This document shows, in pieces, positions 9,020-17,997 of a stretch of 64,000 nucleotides of DNA. The position numbers and the translations under genes are program-made. How positions within the stretch are numbered: position 1 is the first letter of the stretch; the number at the start of each line of letters is the position of its first letter. The notes below the pieces were generated by a model. The model saw only the letters and a program-made list of their open reading frames with translations, had not been told where the DNA came from and ran no database searches. Where the stretch lies: positions 248,001-312,000 of the forward strand of contig CAYPYN010000003.1 in the NCBI GenBank assembly GCA_964415295.1, in the 5' to 3' direction. Origin of the DNA: SB21 sp964415295 (GTDB taxonomy: Bacteria; CLD3; SB21).

Positions 9020-9051
9020 AAAAGCCGCTCCGGTGCGTCGAAGCGGCTTTT
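9020..9051 (-). terminator. Rho-independent terminator after trxA
   Basis: A perfect 10-bp inverted repeat: AAAAGCCGCT at 9020-9029 pairs with AGCGGCTTTT at 9042-9051, with a 12-nt loop and a T-rich 3' side on the minus strand. It lies 70 nt downstream of the trxA stop and separates it from the acyl-CoA dehydrogenase operon. Confidence 0.8.
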
Positions 9052-9121
9052 GGAATGTGATACTTCTGTTAAATACTATGCACAGAGTGCAGCGGTCGGA
9101 TCCTATTCGAGGATCAGAAAT

Positions 9122-9457
9122 TTAGGCGACTTTGGTCATGGCGCCTTGAAGTTTGTTGACCAATTGAGTCTTGGGTACGGCGCCCACCACTTTGTCCACC
9201 AACTTTCCTTTATTGAAGAAAAGGATCGTCGGAATGCTCATGATACCGTATTTGGAGGCAACGCCGGGATTGGCATCTACATCGATCTTACACACCTTGG
9301 CTTGACCGTCAAATTCTTTTGCCATTTCTTCAACAACAGGAGCGATCATGCGGCACGGCGCACACCAGGTAGCCCAGAAATCGATCATGACCGGTTTGTC
9401 CGATTTTAACACTTCATTTTCAAAACTATCGTCGCTGAGGATAACAGGATGACTCAT
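9122..9457 (-). CDS. trxA: Thioredoxin
   Basis: A 111-residue thioredoxin with the active site in WATWCAPCRMI; the proline next to the middle residue is Ala instead of Gly (CAPC rather than CGPC), a common natural variant. The cis-proline 'MSIPTILFF' is present. It acts as a general cytosolic disulfide reductant. A GGAGA ribosome-binding site precedes the ATG. It follows lspA and is closed by the hairpin at 9020-9051. Confidence 0.96.
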   Translation of the reverse strand: MSHPVILSDDSFENEVLKSDKPVMIDFWATWCAPCRMIAPVVEEMAKEFDGQAKVCKIDVDANPGVASKYGIMSIPTILFFNKGKLVDKVVGAVPKTQLVNKLQGAMTKVA

Positions 9458-9530
9458 TGTATTATTTCTCCTTGAGTTAAAATTGTCTTCGCACTTCTTG
9501 GGACGGTTGTTTAACGAATCCGTTTCATGT

Positions 9531-10079
9531 TTATTCCGTCAACGTTTTCTTTTCTTCATTCAGGGACGACAGGCTCTGCGCAGAGTCCTCCGGCCGTTCT
9601 TTTTCGTGTTTGGTAAAAATGACGAATGCGCTCATGATAATCATACCGACCACAACCGAAGAATCGGCTACATTAAAGACCGGCCAGCGCTGCATGCCGA
9701 AAAAATCCGGTATATCCACATCCATAAAATCCACCACCCGGCCAAACATCACCCGGTCGATCAGATTTCCGACCGCGCCGCCCAGTATCAAAGCCAGGGA
9801 TACGCGGTAGATCCATGTCTCATGGCGCATACGGTAAATGTACCAAATCAGACCGGCCGACGCAAGGATGGAGACTATCGAGAAGAACCAACGTCCCCAG
9901 AACGGATGGGTTTCAAAAAAACGGATGCCGAAGGCCATGCCCGGGTTTTCGAGATAGGTCAGTTGAACCGTACTTCCGATGAGAGGGATCGAATCGTGAA
10001 GTATCATCCAGCTTTTGACCATCCATTTGGTGACCTGATCGGCAATGACGATAAAGAAAGAGAGCCAGTAAATCTTCAA
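9531..10079 (-). CDS. lspA: Lipoprotein signal peptidase (signal peptidase II)
   Basis: The 182-residue inner-membrane aspartyl protease that cleaves lipoprotein signal peptides ahead of the lipidated Cys. Both catalytic-Asp motifs are visible: 'GNLIDRVMFGRVVDFMDV' and 'FNVADSSVVVG'. Four transmembrane helices are evident. The C-terminal 20 residues are an extra charged tail. It lies 12 nt after the DksA-like gene and downstream of ileS, the classical ileS-lspA arrangement with one gene inserted. Its substrates include the lipoproteins at 30898 and 38540. Confidence 0.95.
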   Translation of the reverse strand: MKIYWLSFFIVIADQVTKWMVKSWMILHDSIPLIGSTVQLTYLENPGMAFGIRFFETHPFWGRWFFSIVSILASAGLIWYIYRMRHETWIYRVSLALILGGAVGNLIDRVMFGRVVDFMDVDIPDFFGMQRWPVFNVADSSVVVGMIIMSAFVIFTKHEKERPEDSAQSLSSLNEEKKTLTE

Positions 10080-10091
10080 GATATATTCCTG

Positions 10092-10499
10092 TTAGTAATT
10101 GGTGTATTCCGTTTGGGTGTCTTTGGTCTTGACCTTTTCCAGTTTACGTTTGCAATCGACATGGTATTTGGCAACCAGCACGACCTCCAGACGCTCTTTT
10201 TCTATATCTTTGTTGCATATCATGCATACGCCGTAGGTGCCTTCTTCGATCCGGCGCATGGCGTCGATGAGTTCCGACAAGTACTTATTCTCGCGGGAGG
10301 CTAACATAAACGTCTTCTCCCGGTCATACGTGTCGCTGCCCTGGTCGGCCATGTGGAAGGAGTAGGCGGAGTGGTCGCCCGAAGCGTCGCGGATAGTTGA
10401 ATCCAGCATGGTCTCTTTGATATAGCCCATATCTTTCAAGACCTTTTCCTGTTCCTCCTGGATCAACTTCTTGAAATATTCCAGATCTTTCTTTTTCAT
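10092..10499 (-). CDS. DksA/TraR-type zinc-finger regulator
   Basis: A 135-residue protein with an N-terminal coiled coil and a C-terminal DksA/TraR zinc finger. The finger reads CMIC (around residue 95) followed 17 residues later by HVDC, so the usual second CxxC pair is HxxC. DksA-family proteins bind the secondary channel of RNA polymerase and modulate rRNA and stress promoters, often with ppGpp. The gene lies between ileS and lspA, a position often held by a TraR/DksA-like gene. Whether it is a true DksA orthologue is uncertain. Confidence 0.88.
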   Translation of the reverse strand: MKKKDLEYFKKLIQEEQEKVLKDMGYIKETMLDSTIRDASGDHSAYSFHMADQGSDTYDREKTFMLASRENKYLSELIDAMRRIEEGTYGVCMICNKDIEKERLEVVLVAKYHVDCKRKLEKVKTKDTQTEYTNY

Positions 10500-10541
10500 G
10501 TAAACCCCTCTCGATAATGTTATAGAAAAAAGACGGTCTTT

Positions 10542-13500
10542 TTAGTTTATCCGTTGAACGCTAATCTGCACTTTTTCATCATTGATTTCGACTTCTTTGG
10601 CAAATTCACCGTGGGCATAAGTGGTCAGGATTTCGGTCGAAAGCGTTTCATTCAGAATATAGGCCTTCTGATTCGAGACGGCCTTTTTTAGTGTATCGCT
10701 GCCGTCGAATGCGATCCGGATCCGTTCGACCACTTCAAAGCCGGCTTCTTTGCGCAAATTCTGCACGCGGTTGATGAACTCTCTTGCAAAACCTTCATCG
10801 ATCAGTTCCGGCGTAAGGTGCGTGTCCAATCCGACCGTCAGCGATCCGTCGGACTGAACGGCTAATCCCTCTTTTTCTTCGTGAAGGATTTCGACCTCGT
10901 TTTTGGTCACTTCGAACTCATGTCCGGCTATGTGGATCATGTGTTTGCCGGTCTGGATTAATTCGTCGATCTCTTTTTCGCCGAACGTCTTGATCGCCGA
11001 AGCCACCTGGTTCACATGCTGGCCAAATTTAGGTCCCAACGCCTTGAAGTTTGGTTTGATCTTCTGATTGACCAGAGAGCCGCTGTCTTTTACGAATTCG
11101 ATCACTTTGACATTCAGTTCGCTCCTTATGATATCGCTGAAATCGTTGATATCGCGGCGCACGGTTTCTTGTTCCGTCACCACAATGATCTTTGAGAGTG
11201 GCTGGCGAACTTTTAGTTCCTTCAACTCTCTCAATGCGCGGCCGAGCTGAACGGTGCGCCGCGGCGAACTCATCTTATCTTCGAGAGCTTTGTTCTGTTT
11301 GGTCTTGTCGGCTTTGGGAAAAAGATTCAGATGGACACTTCCGGTATCAGCGGTAAGATTGCGGTACATGCGTTCCGATAAGAACGGACAGAACGGCGCA
11401 ATGAGTTTGGACAGCGTGACCAGTATGTCAAATAACGTTTGGTAAGCGGCCGATTTGTCCTGACCGCGTTCACCCTTCCAAAATCTTCGCCGGGAAAGCC
11501 TAATATACCAATTGGACAAATCTTGGTCAACAAATTCTTGGATGAGCTTGCCGGCCTTGGTTGTATCGTATTTCTCTAATTGTTCCGTGACGTCTTCCAC
11601 CGTCGATTGGAGACGGGAAAGGATCCAGCGGTCCAGTTCCGTGCGTTCCGATACGGGTATCTCTTTTTCCCTGGGATCGAATCCGTCGATATTGGCATAA
11701 AGCGTGAAGAACTTGTACGTTTCCAGCAAGGGCCGGAAGAAACGCTTCTTCATATCGTTGAGGCCTTCGGCGTCAAATCGTTTGGGGAGCCAGATCGGCG
11801 TATTGACGAGCAGGTACCAGCGGAGGATATCCGCGCCGTACTTGTCGAGCATTTCAAAAGGATTGACCACATTGCCGAGCGACTTACTCATCTTCCGTCC
11901 CTGGGGATCGAGTACGAGTTCGTTGACCACGACATTCTTGTAAGGCGACTTATCAAACAGGAACGTGGATATTGCCATCAGGGAATAGAACCAGCCGCGC
12001 GTCTGATCTACGCCTTCGCAAATGAAGTCGGCCGGGTATTGTCTGTCGAATTTTTCTTTGTTCTCAAACGGATAATGCCACTGGGCAAAAGGCATACTGC
12101 CGGAATCGAACCACACGTCAACCACTTCCGGCGTTCGTATGAACTGTTTTCCGTTCTTTTCTATGATCACATCGTCCACGTAAGGCTTGTGCAGATCGAG
12201 GTCTTTCGGAACCGGTCGACCGTCTTTCATCTTTCCCTTTTGCAGTTCCTCGCGGCTGCCCACGCAGATCATCTCACCGGATTCTTCATGAACCCATATC
12301 GGGAGGGGAGTTCCCCAGTAACGGTCGCGGGACAAGGACCAGTCGATATTATTACGGAGCCAGTTTCCGAAACGTCCTTCTTTGATCTCCGGCGGGAACC
12401 AGTTGACCGACGAATTATTCTCAACCATCCGGTCCTTAAAATCGGTGGTGCGGATGTACCAGGCGTCGCGCGCATAATAGATCAGCGGCGTGCGATGGCG
12501 CCAGCAATGCGGGTAACTGTGTTTGATCTTTTCCGATCGGTACAGTATACCGCGTTTTTTCAAATTTGTAATGATATCCGGGTCGGCGTCCTTTACGAAC
12601 TGGCCTTTGAAATCCGTAACGGCGTCTTCGAATTTACCGGCGGCGTCCACGGGACGCAGGAACGGCAGGTCGTGCGCTTTGCATACAATATAATCATCCT
12701 CGCCGAAGGCCGGCGCTGTATGAACGATGCCCGTGCCGTCTTCTGTTGTGACAAAATCGCCTGCAATCACATAAAAACCTCTTTTTTCGACAGGCAGGTA
12801 ACTGAATGGCGGCTCGTAATCCTTTCCGAGTAGCGTGCTTCCTTTGAAAGTCTCGACGATCTCGTAATCTTCTTTGAGAACGTCTTTCACACGCGCTTCG
12901 GCCATGATCAGGATCTGATCCTTATGTTTGACCTTTACGTAATCAATATCGTTGCCGACCGCCAGAGCGACGTTGGAGATCAGAGTCCATGGCGTGGTCG
13001 TCCAAACGAGGAAGTACGTATTATCGGCTCCTTTGACCTTGAGCTTGATATATACCGACGGATCGCTGACATCCTGGTAGCCCTGCGCGACTTCGTGCGA
13101 GGACAGCGGCGTACCGCAGCGCGGGCAATAGGGGACAACTTTGAACCCTTTATAGACGAGACCTTTATCGTAGAACTGCTTCAGGATCCACCAGACGGAT
13201 TCTATATAATTATTGTCGCACGTAATGTACGGATCTTTCAGATCGACCCAATAACCCATGCGGTCGGTGAGTTCGTCCCAAAGGTTCTTATAAGTCCAGA
13301 CGCTTTCGAAACATTTCTTGTTGAAATTTTCCATTCCGAAAGCTTCGATATCTTTCTTGCCGCTGATCTTGAGTGATTTTTCAACTTCGATCTCGACGGG
13401 AAGGCCGTGCGTATCCCAGCCGCCTTTTCGTTCGACCCTATAACCCTGCATGGTTTTATAGCGGCATACGAAATCCTTAAGGGAACGCGCCAGAACGTGA

Positions 13501-13670
13501 TGAATACCCGGGCGGCCGTTGGCCGTAGGAGGACCTTCGTAGAAAACGAATTCCTTATCGAGAGGCCGTTCTTCGATGCTTTTTTTGAAAATATCATTCT
13601 GACGCCAAAATTCGAGAATTTCTTTCTCCAATTTCGGCAATTCGTCCTGTGATTCTATTTCTTTGAACAT
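10542..13670 (-). CDS. ileS: Isoleucyl-tRNA synthetase
   Basis: A 1042-residue class I synthetase charging tRNA-Ile. The HIGH-equivalent motif is 'GRPGIHHVLARSLKD' (near residue 52) and the KMSKS motif is intact in 'GRKMSKSLGNVVNPF'. The editing domain and the anticodon-binding C-terminus are present. Length and motifs match the longer FCB/eukaryote-like IleS class, which lacks the C-terminal zinc finger of E. coli IleS. A promoter candidate lies at 13718-13746. The gene heads the ileS-dksA-like-lspA-trxA cluster. Confidence 0.97.
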   Translation of the reverse strand: MFKEIESQDELPKLEKEILEFWRQNDIFKKSIEERPLDKEFVFYEGPPTANGRPGIHHVLARSLKDFVCRYKTMQGYRVERKGGWDTHGLPVEIEVEKSLKISGKKDIEAFGMENFNKKCFESVWTYKNLWDELTDRMGYWVDLKDPYITCDNNYIESVWWILKQFYDKGLVYKGFKVVPYCPRCGTPLSSHEVAQGYQDVSDPSVYIKLKVKGADNTYFLVWTTTPWTLISNVALAVGNDIDYVKVKHKDQILIMAEARVKDVLKEDYEIVETFKGSTLLGKDYEPPFSYLPVEKRGFYVIAGDFVTTEDGTGIVHTAPAFGEDDYIVCKAHDLPFLRPVDAAGKFEDAVTDFKGQFVKDADPDIITNLKKRGILYRSEKIKHSYPHCWRHRTPLIYYARDAWYIRTTDFKDRMVENNSSVNWFPPEIKEGRFGNWLRNNIDWSLSRDRYWGTPLPIWVHEESGEMICVGSREELQKGKMKDGRPVPKDLDLHKPYVDDVIIEKNGKQFIRTPEVVDVWFDSGSMPFAQWHYPFENKEKFDRQYPADFICEGVDQTRGWFYSLMAISTFLFDKSPYKNVVVNELVLDPQGRKMSKSLGNVVNPFEMLDKYGADILRWYLLVNTPIWLPKRFDAEGLNDMKKRFFRPLLETYKFFTLYANIDGFDPREKEIPVSERTELDRWILSRLQSTVEDVTEQLEKYDTTKAGKLIQEFVDQDLSNWYIRLSRRRFWKGERGQDKSAAYQTLFDILVTLSKLIAPFCPFLSERMYRNLTADTGSVHLNLFPKADKTKQNKALEDKMSSPRRTVQLGRALRELKELKVRQPLSKIIVVTEQETVRRDINDFSDIIRSELNVKVIEFVKDSGSLVNQKIKPNFKALGPKFGQHVNQVASAIKTFGEKEIDELIQTGKHMIHIAGHEFEVTKNEVEILHEEKEGLAVQSDGSLTVGLDTHLTPELIDEGFAREFINRVQNLRKEAGFEVVERIRIAFDGSDTLKKAVSNQKAYILNETLSTEILTTYAHGEFAKEVEINDEKVQISVQRIN

Positions 13671-13717
13671 AGCTATAGTTCCGTATTACCGTCTAAATCA
13701 TCTTCAAGTAAGGGGCA

Positions 13718-13746
13718 TATATAAAAAAAGAAGGTCAAAAAAGCAA
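13718..13746 (-). promoter_or_regulatory. Candidate sigma-70-type promoter for ileS
   Basis: On the minus strand TTGCTT (13746-13741) is separated by 17 nt from TATATA (13723-13718). It lies 48 nt before the ileS ATG in an AT-rich intergenic stretch. The spacing is ideal; the -35 matches four of six consensus positions. Confidence 0.5.
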
Positions 13747-13811
13747 TTAGAATGTTTTGGTGACATGGGGCTGGAGGACGGGGTTAGGGCTATAATGGCA
13801 GGTATCCAATA

Positions 13812-16391
13812 TCAATAAGACAGCTTTTTCATAATCTCTTTTCTAATCTCTTCCTGCTGTGAGATAGACTCGATCTTGTTGCCTTGCGCATCCAGTACGT
13901 AAAAGCAGTCGGCCGCGCCGTCGAGTCTGGTCCCTATTTTGGCGGAATAAATATTGAGTCCGAGCTCGGAAAGCGTGTGTGTGATGAGATACAAGAGCCC
14001 TATGCGGTCACCCGTGAAGATATCGATGATCGTGAATTTCCGGTTATCCTCAAAATAGATCTCCGTTTCAGAGGAGGGGAGGAATTTCTTCCGCTTCCAT
14101 CGGGCTCTTAGTTTTTCCATGGATGTCTCAATATCCTGACGGTCTTCCAGTACACCGCGCAGATAGTTCTCCAGTCTTTGTTTTTGACCCGCATTCAAAG
14201 GCCGGTGGGAATCAAAACTGGTCACCCGGAACTGGTCGATGATGACGGCATCTTTTCGCGTGTAGACGTTGGCTTCTAGAATGCCGATGTCGCACACAGA
14301 CATAGCGCCGCAGATCTGGGATAAACGGAACGGACGGTCGGACGTGACAACCAGAACTTCGGTAAAATTCTTACGGTCGGTGAATGTGAGCTGTAATGCC
14401 CCGGTTAATTTGATCGATCCGTAGTCCATTTCTTCCCAGTCCAGATCCGCCGGCTCTTCCGGGTTCTCCTGTGCTTTCAGATAACGGTCGGTTTTGTCGA
14501 AGAGCTCTTTCAGCAGAAGGCCTTTCCATTCGGTCCATACATTCTTTCTCGCGGCCGCCATGTCCGCAAAGGTCAGCAAATACAACATTCTCAGCCAGCG
14601 GCGATTTCCAACCAGCCGGGCAAACTCTGCGATCGTTTCCAAATCCTTAAGATTCCGTCGGAATGCCAGCTGTTCCATTTTCAAATGGTTGAGTATGAGG
14701 AAATAGACCGACTCGGCATTTTCCGAGTAACCCAGTCTCTCAAAAATTTGTCTGGCGAGTTCCACCCCGATTTCCGAGTGATCGCCGCCTCTGGATTTTC
14801 CGATGTCATGCAGGAATACAGCCCAATATAGTTGATACTTTTCAAACAGAGACAATTCCGCGTAGATCTCCCGAAGATGGCCGTCTACGGATTCGTCCTG
14901 AGCATTCTCGTAGAAAAGCGACTCAAGCCGTTTGACGGCTACGATCAGATGTTCGTCGGTCGTATAAGCATGGTAGACGTTATAATTATAATGAGAAACG
15001 ATATAACCGAATTCAGGAAGATAACGCTCCAGAAATCCGAGATCGTGCATGAGTTCAAGCACGGAGGCCACCCGGCCCTCGTAATGCCACAACTGCAGAA
15101 AATCTTTGGCAATTCTTTTTGATGTGCGGAAACTCTCATTCACGGATTCAATATGCTCCCGGATCGTATATTGGAGCGGTTCGCTGAGTTCAACCCCGTA
15201 TTTCTGACGGTAGAGGAACATCTCCATCAAAAGTTGCGGCTCGTCCGTGACGGCCTTCCGGATATCTTTGTCGTAGTGCAGATTGGAATCGATGATATAA
15301 AAACCATTTTCAACTGTGGTGATCCCGTGGTCCGTATGACGGGCCGGCCGGATCAGACTTTTCATCTTATCGCCGATCAACGATGCCAGATTAGAGATCA
15401 CACGGGCGTGTCGGTAGTAGGTCTGCATAAACTCCTCGACGCCCGGCCTTTCGGTGTCGGGATAGCCCATTTCCGCCGCGACTTTGGCCTGCAAAGGATA
15501 GGATAAGATGTCGTTTCTGCGACCGGAGATCCCATGAAGCAGGTTTCTGGTTTTCAGGAGAAATTCAAACGATTCATTGAACGGTACCAGGTAACGTTCC
15601 GGCAAAAAATCCATACGTTGCAGTGCTTTGATGGTTTCCAGCGATTGCGAGGCGTTTTCAGACACGTTGATATCGGTATTCTCCTTCATGAGCCATACGC
15701 GCGCGGTCCAAAAACAATTGTGAATATCCCTCAGACCGCCTTCACCTTCTTTGATATTGGGTTCCAGTACTTTTTCCGAATCGCCAAACTGTTCGTGACG
15801 CCGGTCCATCAAAGCCAGTCTGGTAAGGATGAATGAGCCGAATGCCTCTCCGCTGAATTCGGAGCCAAGTGCGAGTCTGAATTTATCAAACGTAGGTTTG
15901 GAACCGCAAAGGTATCGCATTTCAATTAAAGAGGTCCGAATGTCGATATCGCGTCGTGACAATTCCAGGCTTTCTCCCGCGGAACGTACGCTATGTCCTA
16001 TCTCCAGTCCGATATCCCACAGAAACTTAATGACGCCGTGGACTTTTTCCTTGATTTCGGCTGCCGTATCGAATTGCGGCGTGTCGTAAATGAAACCGAT
16101 ATCGATATCGGAGTAGATGTTGAGTTCGTTCCTTCCAAAACCGCCCAGCGCCGAGATGAAAACCGGCAGGCTCTTATTTGCAGACGTTGGAAAGAATTTC
16201 CGGTACACTGAATCGATGATGGTCTGATAGAATCCTGTGAGGGCGTAGGACAAAGGCAATCCGAGATCGTTCACCGGTTGCTGAGCTATCAGAGACTCCC
16301 GCAGTTGGGACAGAGGCGGTTTGATCTCGGAAGGGGATTGATCGGATGCGATCAAGGACTCGATACGGATTTGAATATCGGAGGAACTCAT
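13812..16391 (-). CDS. glnD: [Protein-PII] uridylyltransferase / uridylyl-removing enzyme
   Basis: An 859-residue GlnD that senses glutamine and (de)uridylylates PII proteins. The nucleotidyltransferase motif 'GGFGRNELNIYSDIDIGF' lies near residues 84-101. An HD domain with 'VFLHDIGKSRGGDHSEIG' and two C-terminal ACT domains (about 690-770 and 785-859) complete the usual order. The gene overlaps dedA by 4 nt. No glnB/glnK or amt is present in the window, so PII targets lie elsewhere. Confidence 0.95.
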   Translation of the reverse strand: MSSSDIQIRIESLIASDQSPSEIKPPLSQLRESLIAQQPVNDLGLPLSYALTGFYQTIIDSVYRKFFPTSANKSLPVFISALGGFGRNELNIYSDIDIGFIYDTPQFDTAAEIKEKVHGVIKFLWDIGLEIGHSVRSAGESLELSRRDIDIRTSLIEMRYLCGSKPTFDKFRLALGSEFSGEAFGSFILTRLALMDRRHEQFGDSEKVLEPNIKEGEGGLRDIHNCFWTARVWLMKENTDINVSENASQSLETIKALQRMDFLPERYLVPFNESFEFLLKTRNLLHGISGRRNDILSYPLQAKVAAEMGYPDTERPGVEEFMQTYYRHARVISNLASLIGDKMKSLIRPARHTDHGITTVENGFYIIDSNLHYDKDIRKAVTDEPQLLMEMFLYRQKYGVELSEPLQYTIREHIESVNESFRTSKRIAKDFLQLWHYEGRVASVLELMHDLGFLERYLPEFGYIVSHYNYNVYHAYTTDEHLIVAVKRLESLFYENAQDESVDGHLREIYAELSLFEKYQLYWAVFLHDIGKSRGGDHSEIGVELARQIFERLGYSENAESVYFLILNHLKMEQLAFRRNLKDLETIAEFARLVGNRRWLRMLYLLTFADMAAARKNVWTEWKGLLLKELFDKTDRYLKAQENPEEPADLDWEEMDYGSIKLTGALQLTFTDRKNFTEVLVVTSDRPFRLSQICGAMSVCDIGILEANVYTRKDAVIIDQFRVTSFDSHRPLNAGQKQRLENYLRGVLEDRQDIETSMEKLRARWKRKKFLPSSETEIYFEDNRKFTIIDIFTGDRIGLLYLITHTLSELGLNIYSAKIGTRLDGAADCFYVLDAQGNKIESISQQEEIRKEIMKKLSY

Positions 16392-17023
16392 GAACGGTGG
16401 GACTTCTTTTGGAAGTAGATTACAATCTTACGCGTCATCCAGGCCGCAAGCAATAAGATGACAACGGTGAGGACCACCGTATTATACCGGTTCATCAGAT
16501 CGTCAAAATAGTGCCAGTTATCGCCAACGAGGTATCCGCCGTAGATCAGAACGCCGTCCCACATGCATGCGCTGAGAAATGCCAGGAGTATGATTTTTCC
16601 CCTGTTCAGATGAGTCATGCCGGCGAATACCGAGATCACCGATCTCAGACCGCTGAGAAAACGATTGAACAAGATGATGCGGTAACCATACCTGGTAAAC
16701 CAGGCTTCGGTCTTTTCGATATTTTCACGGGGAAAGAATCTGTAATTCTTCTCAAAGAAAAACTTCTTTCCGAAGAATCGGCCCACATGATACATAGTCA
16801 TGAATCCCGCCAGGTTTCCGGCCGTGGCTGTAAAGAATACGGCAAAATAATTTAACCGTCCCGTCCCAACCATATAGGCCGCAAAGACGGTCACGGTATC
16901 TCCGGGAATGGGAGGGATGCAGTTCTCCAGGAAGCCGGACAAGAAGATCATCCCGTAGATGAGCGACGTATCAAGGCTTTGGATGGTTTGAAGCCACTGG
17001 TCGACATTAAAAAAATTAAACAT
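16388..17023 (-). CDS. DedA family membrane protein
   Basis: A 211-residue integral membrane protein of the DedA/SNARE-associated family, members of which act in lipid (undecaprenyl-phosphate or phosphatidylethanolamine) flipping and membrane homeostasis. Typical motifs are 'FLENCIPPIPGDTVTVFAAY' near the N-terminus, 'AGNLAGFMTMYHVGR' and 'RFLSGLRSVISVFAGMTHL' with the conserved Arg and Gly residues. Five or six membrane segments are predicted. It lies 6 nt after yicC and overlaps glnD by 4 nt. Confidence 0.93.
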   Translation of the reverse strand: MFNFFNVDQWLQTIQSLDTSLIYGMIFLSGFLENCIPPIPGDTVTVFAAYMVGTGRLNYFAVFFTATAGNLAGFMTMYHVGRFFGKKFFFEKNYRFFPRENIEKTEAWFTRYGYRIILFNRFLSGLRSVISVFAGMTHLNRGKIILLAFLSACMWDGVLIYGGYLVGDNWHYFDDLMNRYNTVVLTVVILLLAAWMTRKIVIYFQKKSHRS

Positions 17024-17029
17024 GATGGC

Positions 17030-17911
17030 CTATTCTACATTCTGGATCTGCTCGCGCAGTTTTTCCAGTTCCTCTTTGATGGCGACGACCGTGTGAATGA
17101 CGTCGGACTGGGAAGATTTGGAGCCCATCGTGTTGGTCTCGCGGCCCATTTCCTGCGTGATGAAGTTGAGCTTTCGGCCGGTCTGCTGCTGTTTGCCATT
17201 GACGAGATCGGTGAACATTTTGTTGTGGCTTCGGAAGCGAACCAGTTCCTCCGTAATGTCCACTTTATCCGCGATCAGCGCCAGCTCGAGTTCCAGCCGC
17301 TGAGGATCGAAGTCCGTTTTCTCCAGCAATTTCTTGATGCGTTCGCGCAATTTATCCAGTTCTTCGTTGACCGCCGTCTTCGAAAGCGATTCGACCCTGT
17401 TCAGATGATCTTCGATGAGGCGAACTCTTGACAAAAGATCTTTGGCGATCTCCTGTCCTTCTTTCAGTCTCATGGCGTTGAGTTCATCCAAAGCCTTGTC
17501 CACGCAATTCAGTATTTCTTTCCAGAAGACCTCGTCGGCTTCGCCATTGGTATTGCTGAGAAATACGTCGCTGAACTTCAGAACATGGTCGAGTGTCACG
17601 TCCCCGGACAAACCGGCTTTGGCGGAGGCTTCGCGCAGCATAGCCGCGTATTGTTTCACCAGATTCTGATCGATGTTGAAATTGGTCAGCATCAGATTGG
17701 ACGACTCGATATTCAGGGACACGGTGATCTTGCCGCGTTCGATCTTGCGTTTGACAAATTCTTTGATCTCGTTCTCACGATAAAGGAAGGTGCGCGGTGC
17801 TTTGAAAATGAGATCGAGGTAGCGGCTGTTGAGCGTGCGAACTTCAACCGCGATGGTAGTTCCATCGATTATCTTCTCGGCTTTGCCAAAGCCGGTCATG
17901 CTGTAGATCAT
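17030..17911 (-). CDS. YicC/YloC family endoribonuclease
   Basis: A 293-residue protein with the YicC N-terminal domain starting MIYSMTGFGKAE and the C-terminal DUF1732 with 'KLNFITQEMGRETNTMGSKS'. E. coli YicC is an endoribonuclease that helps degrade the small RNA RyhB; orthologues are widespread and conserved. In many genomes yicC precedes gmk and rpoZ, but here it heads yicC-dedA-glnD with very short spacings (6 nt, 4-nt overlap). Confidence 0.94.
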   Translation of the reverse strand: MIYSMTGFGKAEKIIDGTTIAVEVRTLNSRYLDLIFKAPRTFLYRENEIKEFVKRKIERGKITVSLNIESSNLMLTNFNIDQNLVKQYAAMLREASAKAGLSGDVTLDHVLKFSDVFLSNTNGEADEVFWKEILNCVDKALDELNAMRLKEGQEIAKDLLSRVRLIEDHLNRVESLSKTAVNEELDKLRERIKKLLEKTDFDPQRLELELALIADKVDITEELVRFRSHNKMFTDLVNGKQQQTGRKLNFITQEMGRETNTMGSKSSQSDVIHTVVAIKEELEKLREQIQNVE

Positions 17912-17943
17912 AAGTTCTTTCGTTTAGTCAAAAATCGTAGCAA

Positions 17944-17969
17944 CAAAAAGGTATCCCGCTGCAGCGGAA
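17944..17969 (-). terminator. Possible weak terminator after galE
   Basis: A short hairpin (TTCCGC-TGCA-GCGGGA on the minus strand, 17969-17954) is followed after a few bases by five T. It lies 29 nt downstream of the galE stop. The stem is only six pairs including one G-T, so function is uncertain. Confidence 0.35.
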
Positions 17970-17997
17970 TGTTTTTTGCGGCCAAAGCACAAGTGAA

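Noticed and set aside
10525..10545. AAAAAGAC-G-GTCTTTTT palindrome after the ileS stop as terminator
   Set aside because: The loop would be one base; a usable stem is short and lies within the ileS end, so evidence is too weak.
11580..12833. Long plus-strand open frame of 417 codons
   Set aside because: Lies wholly antisense to ileS, whose motifs and length are certain; the translation resembles no family.
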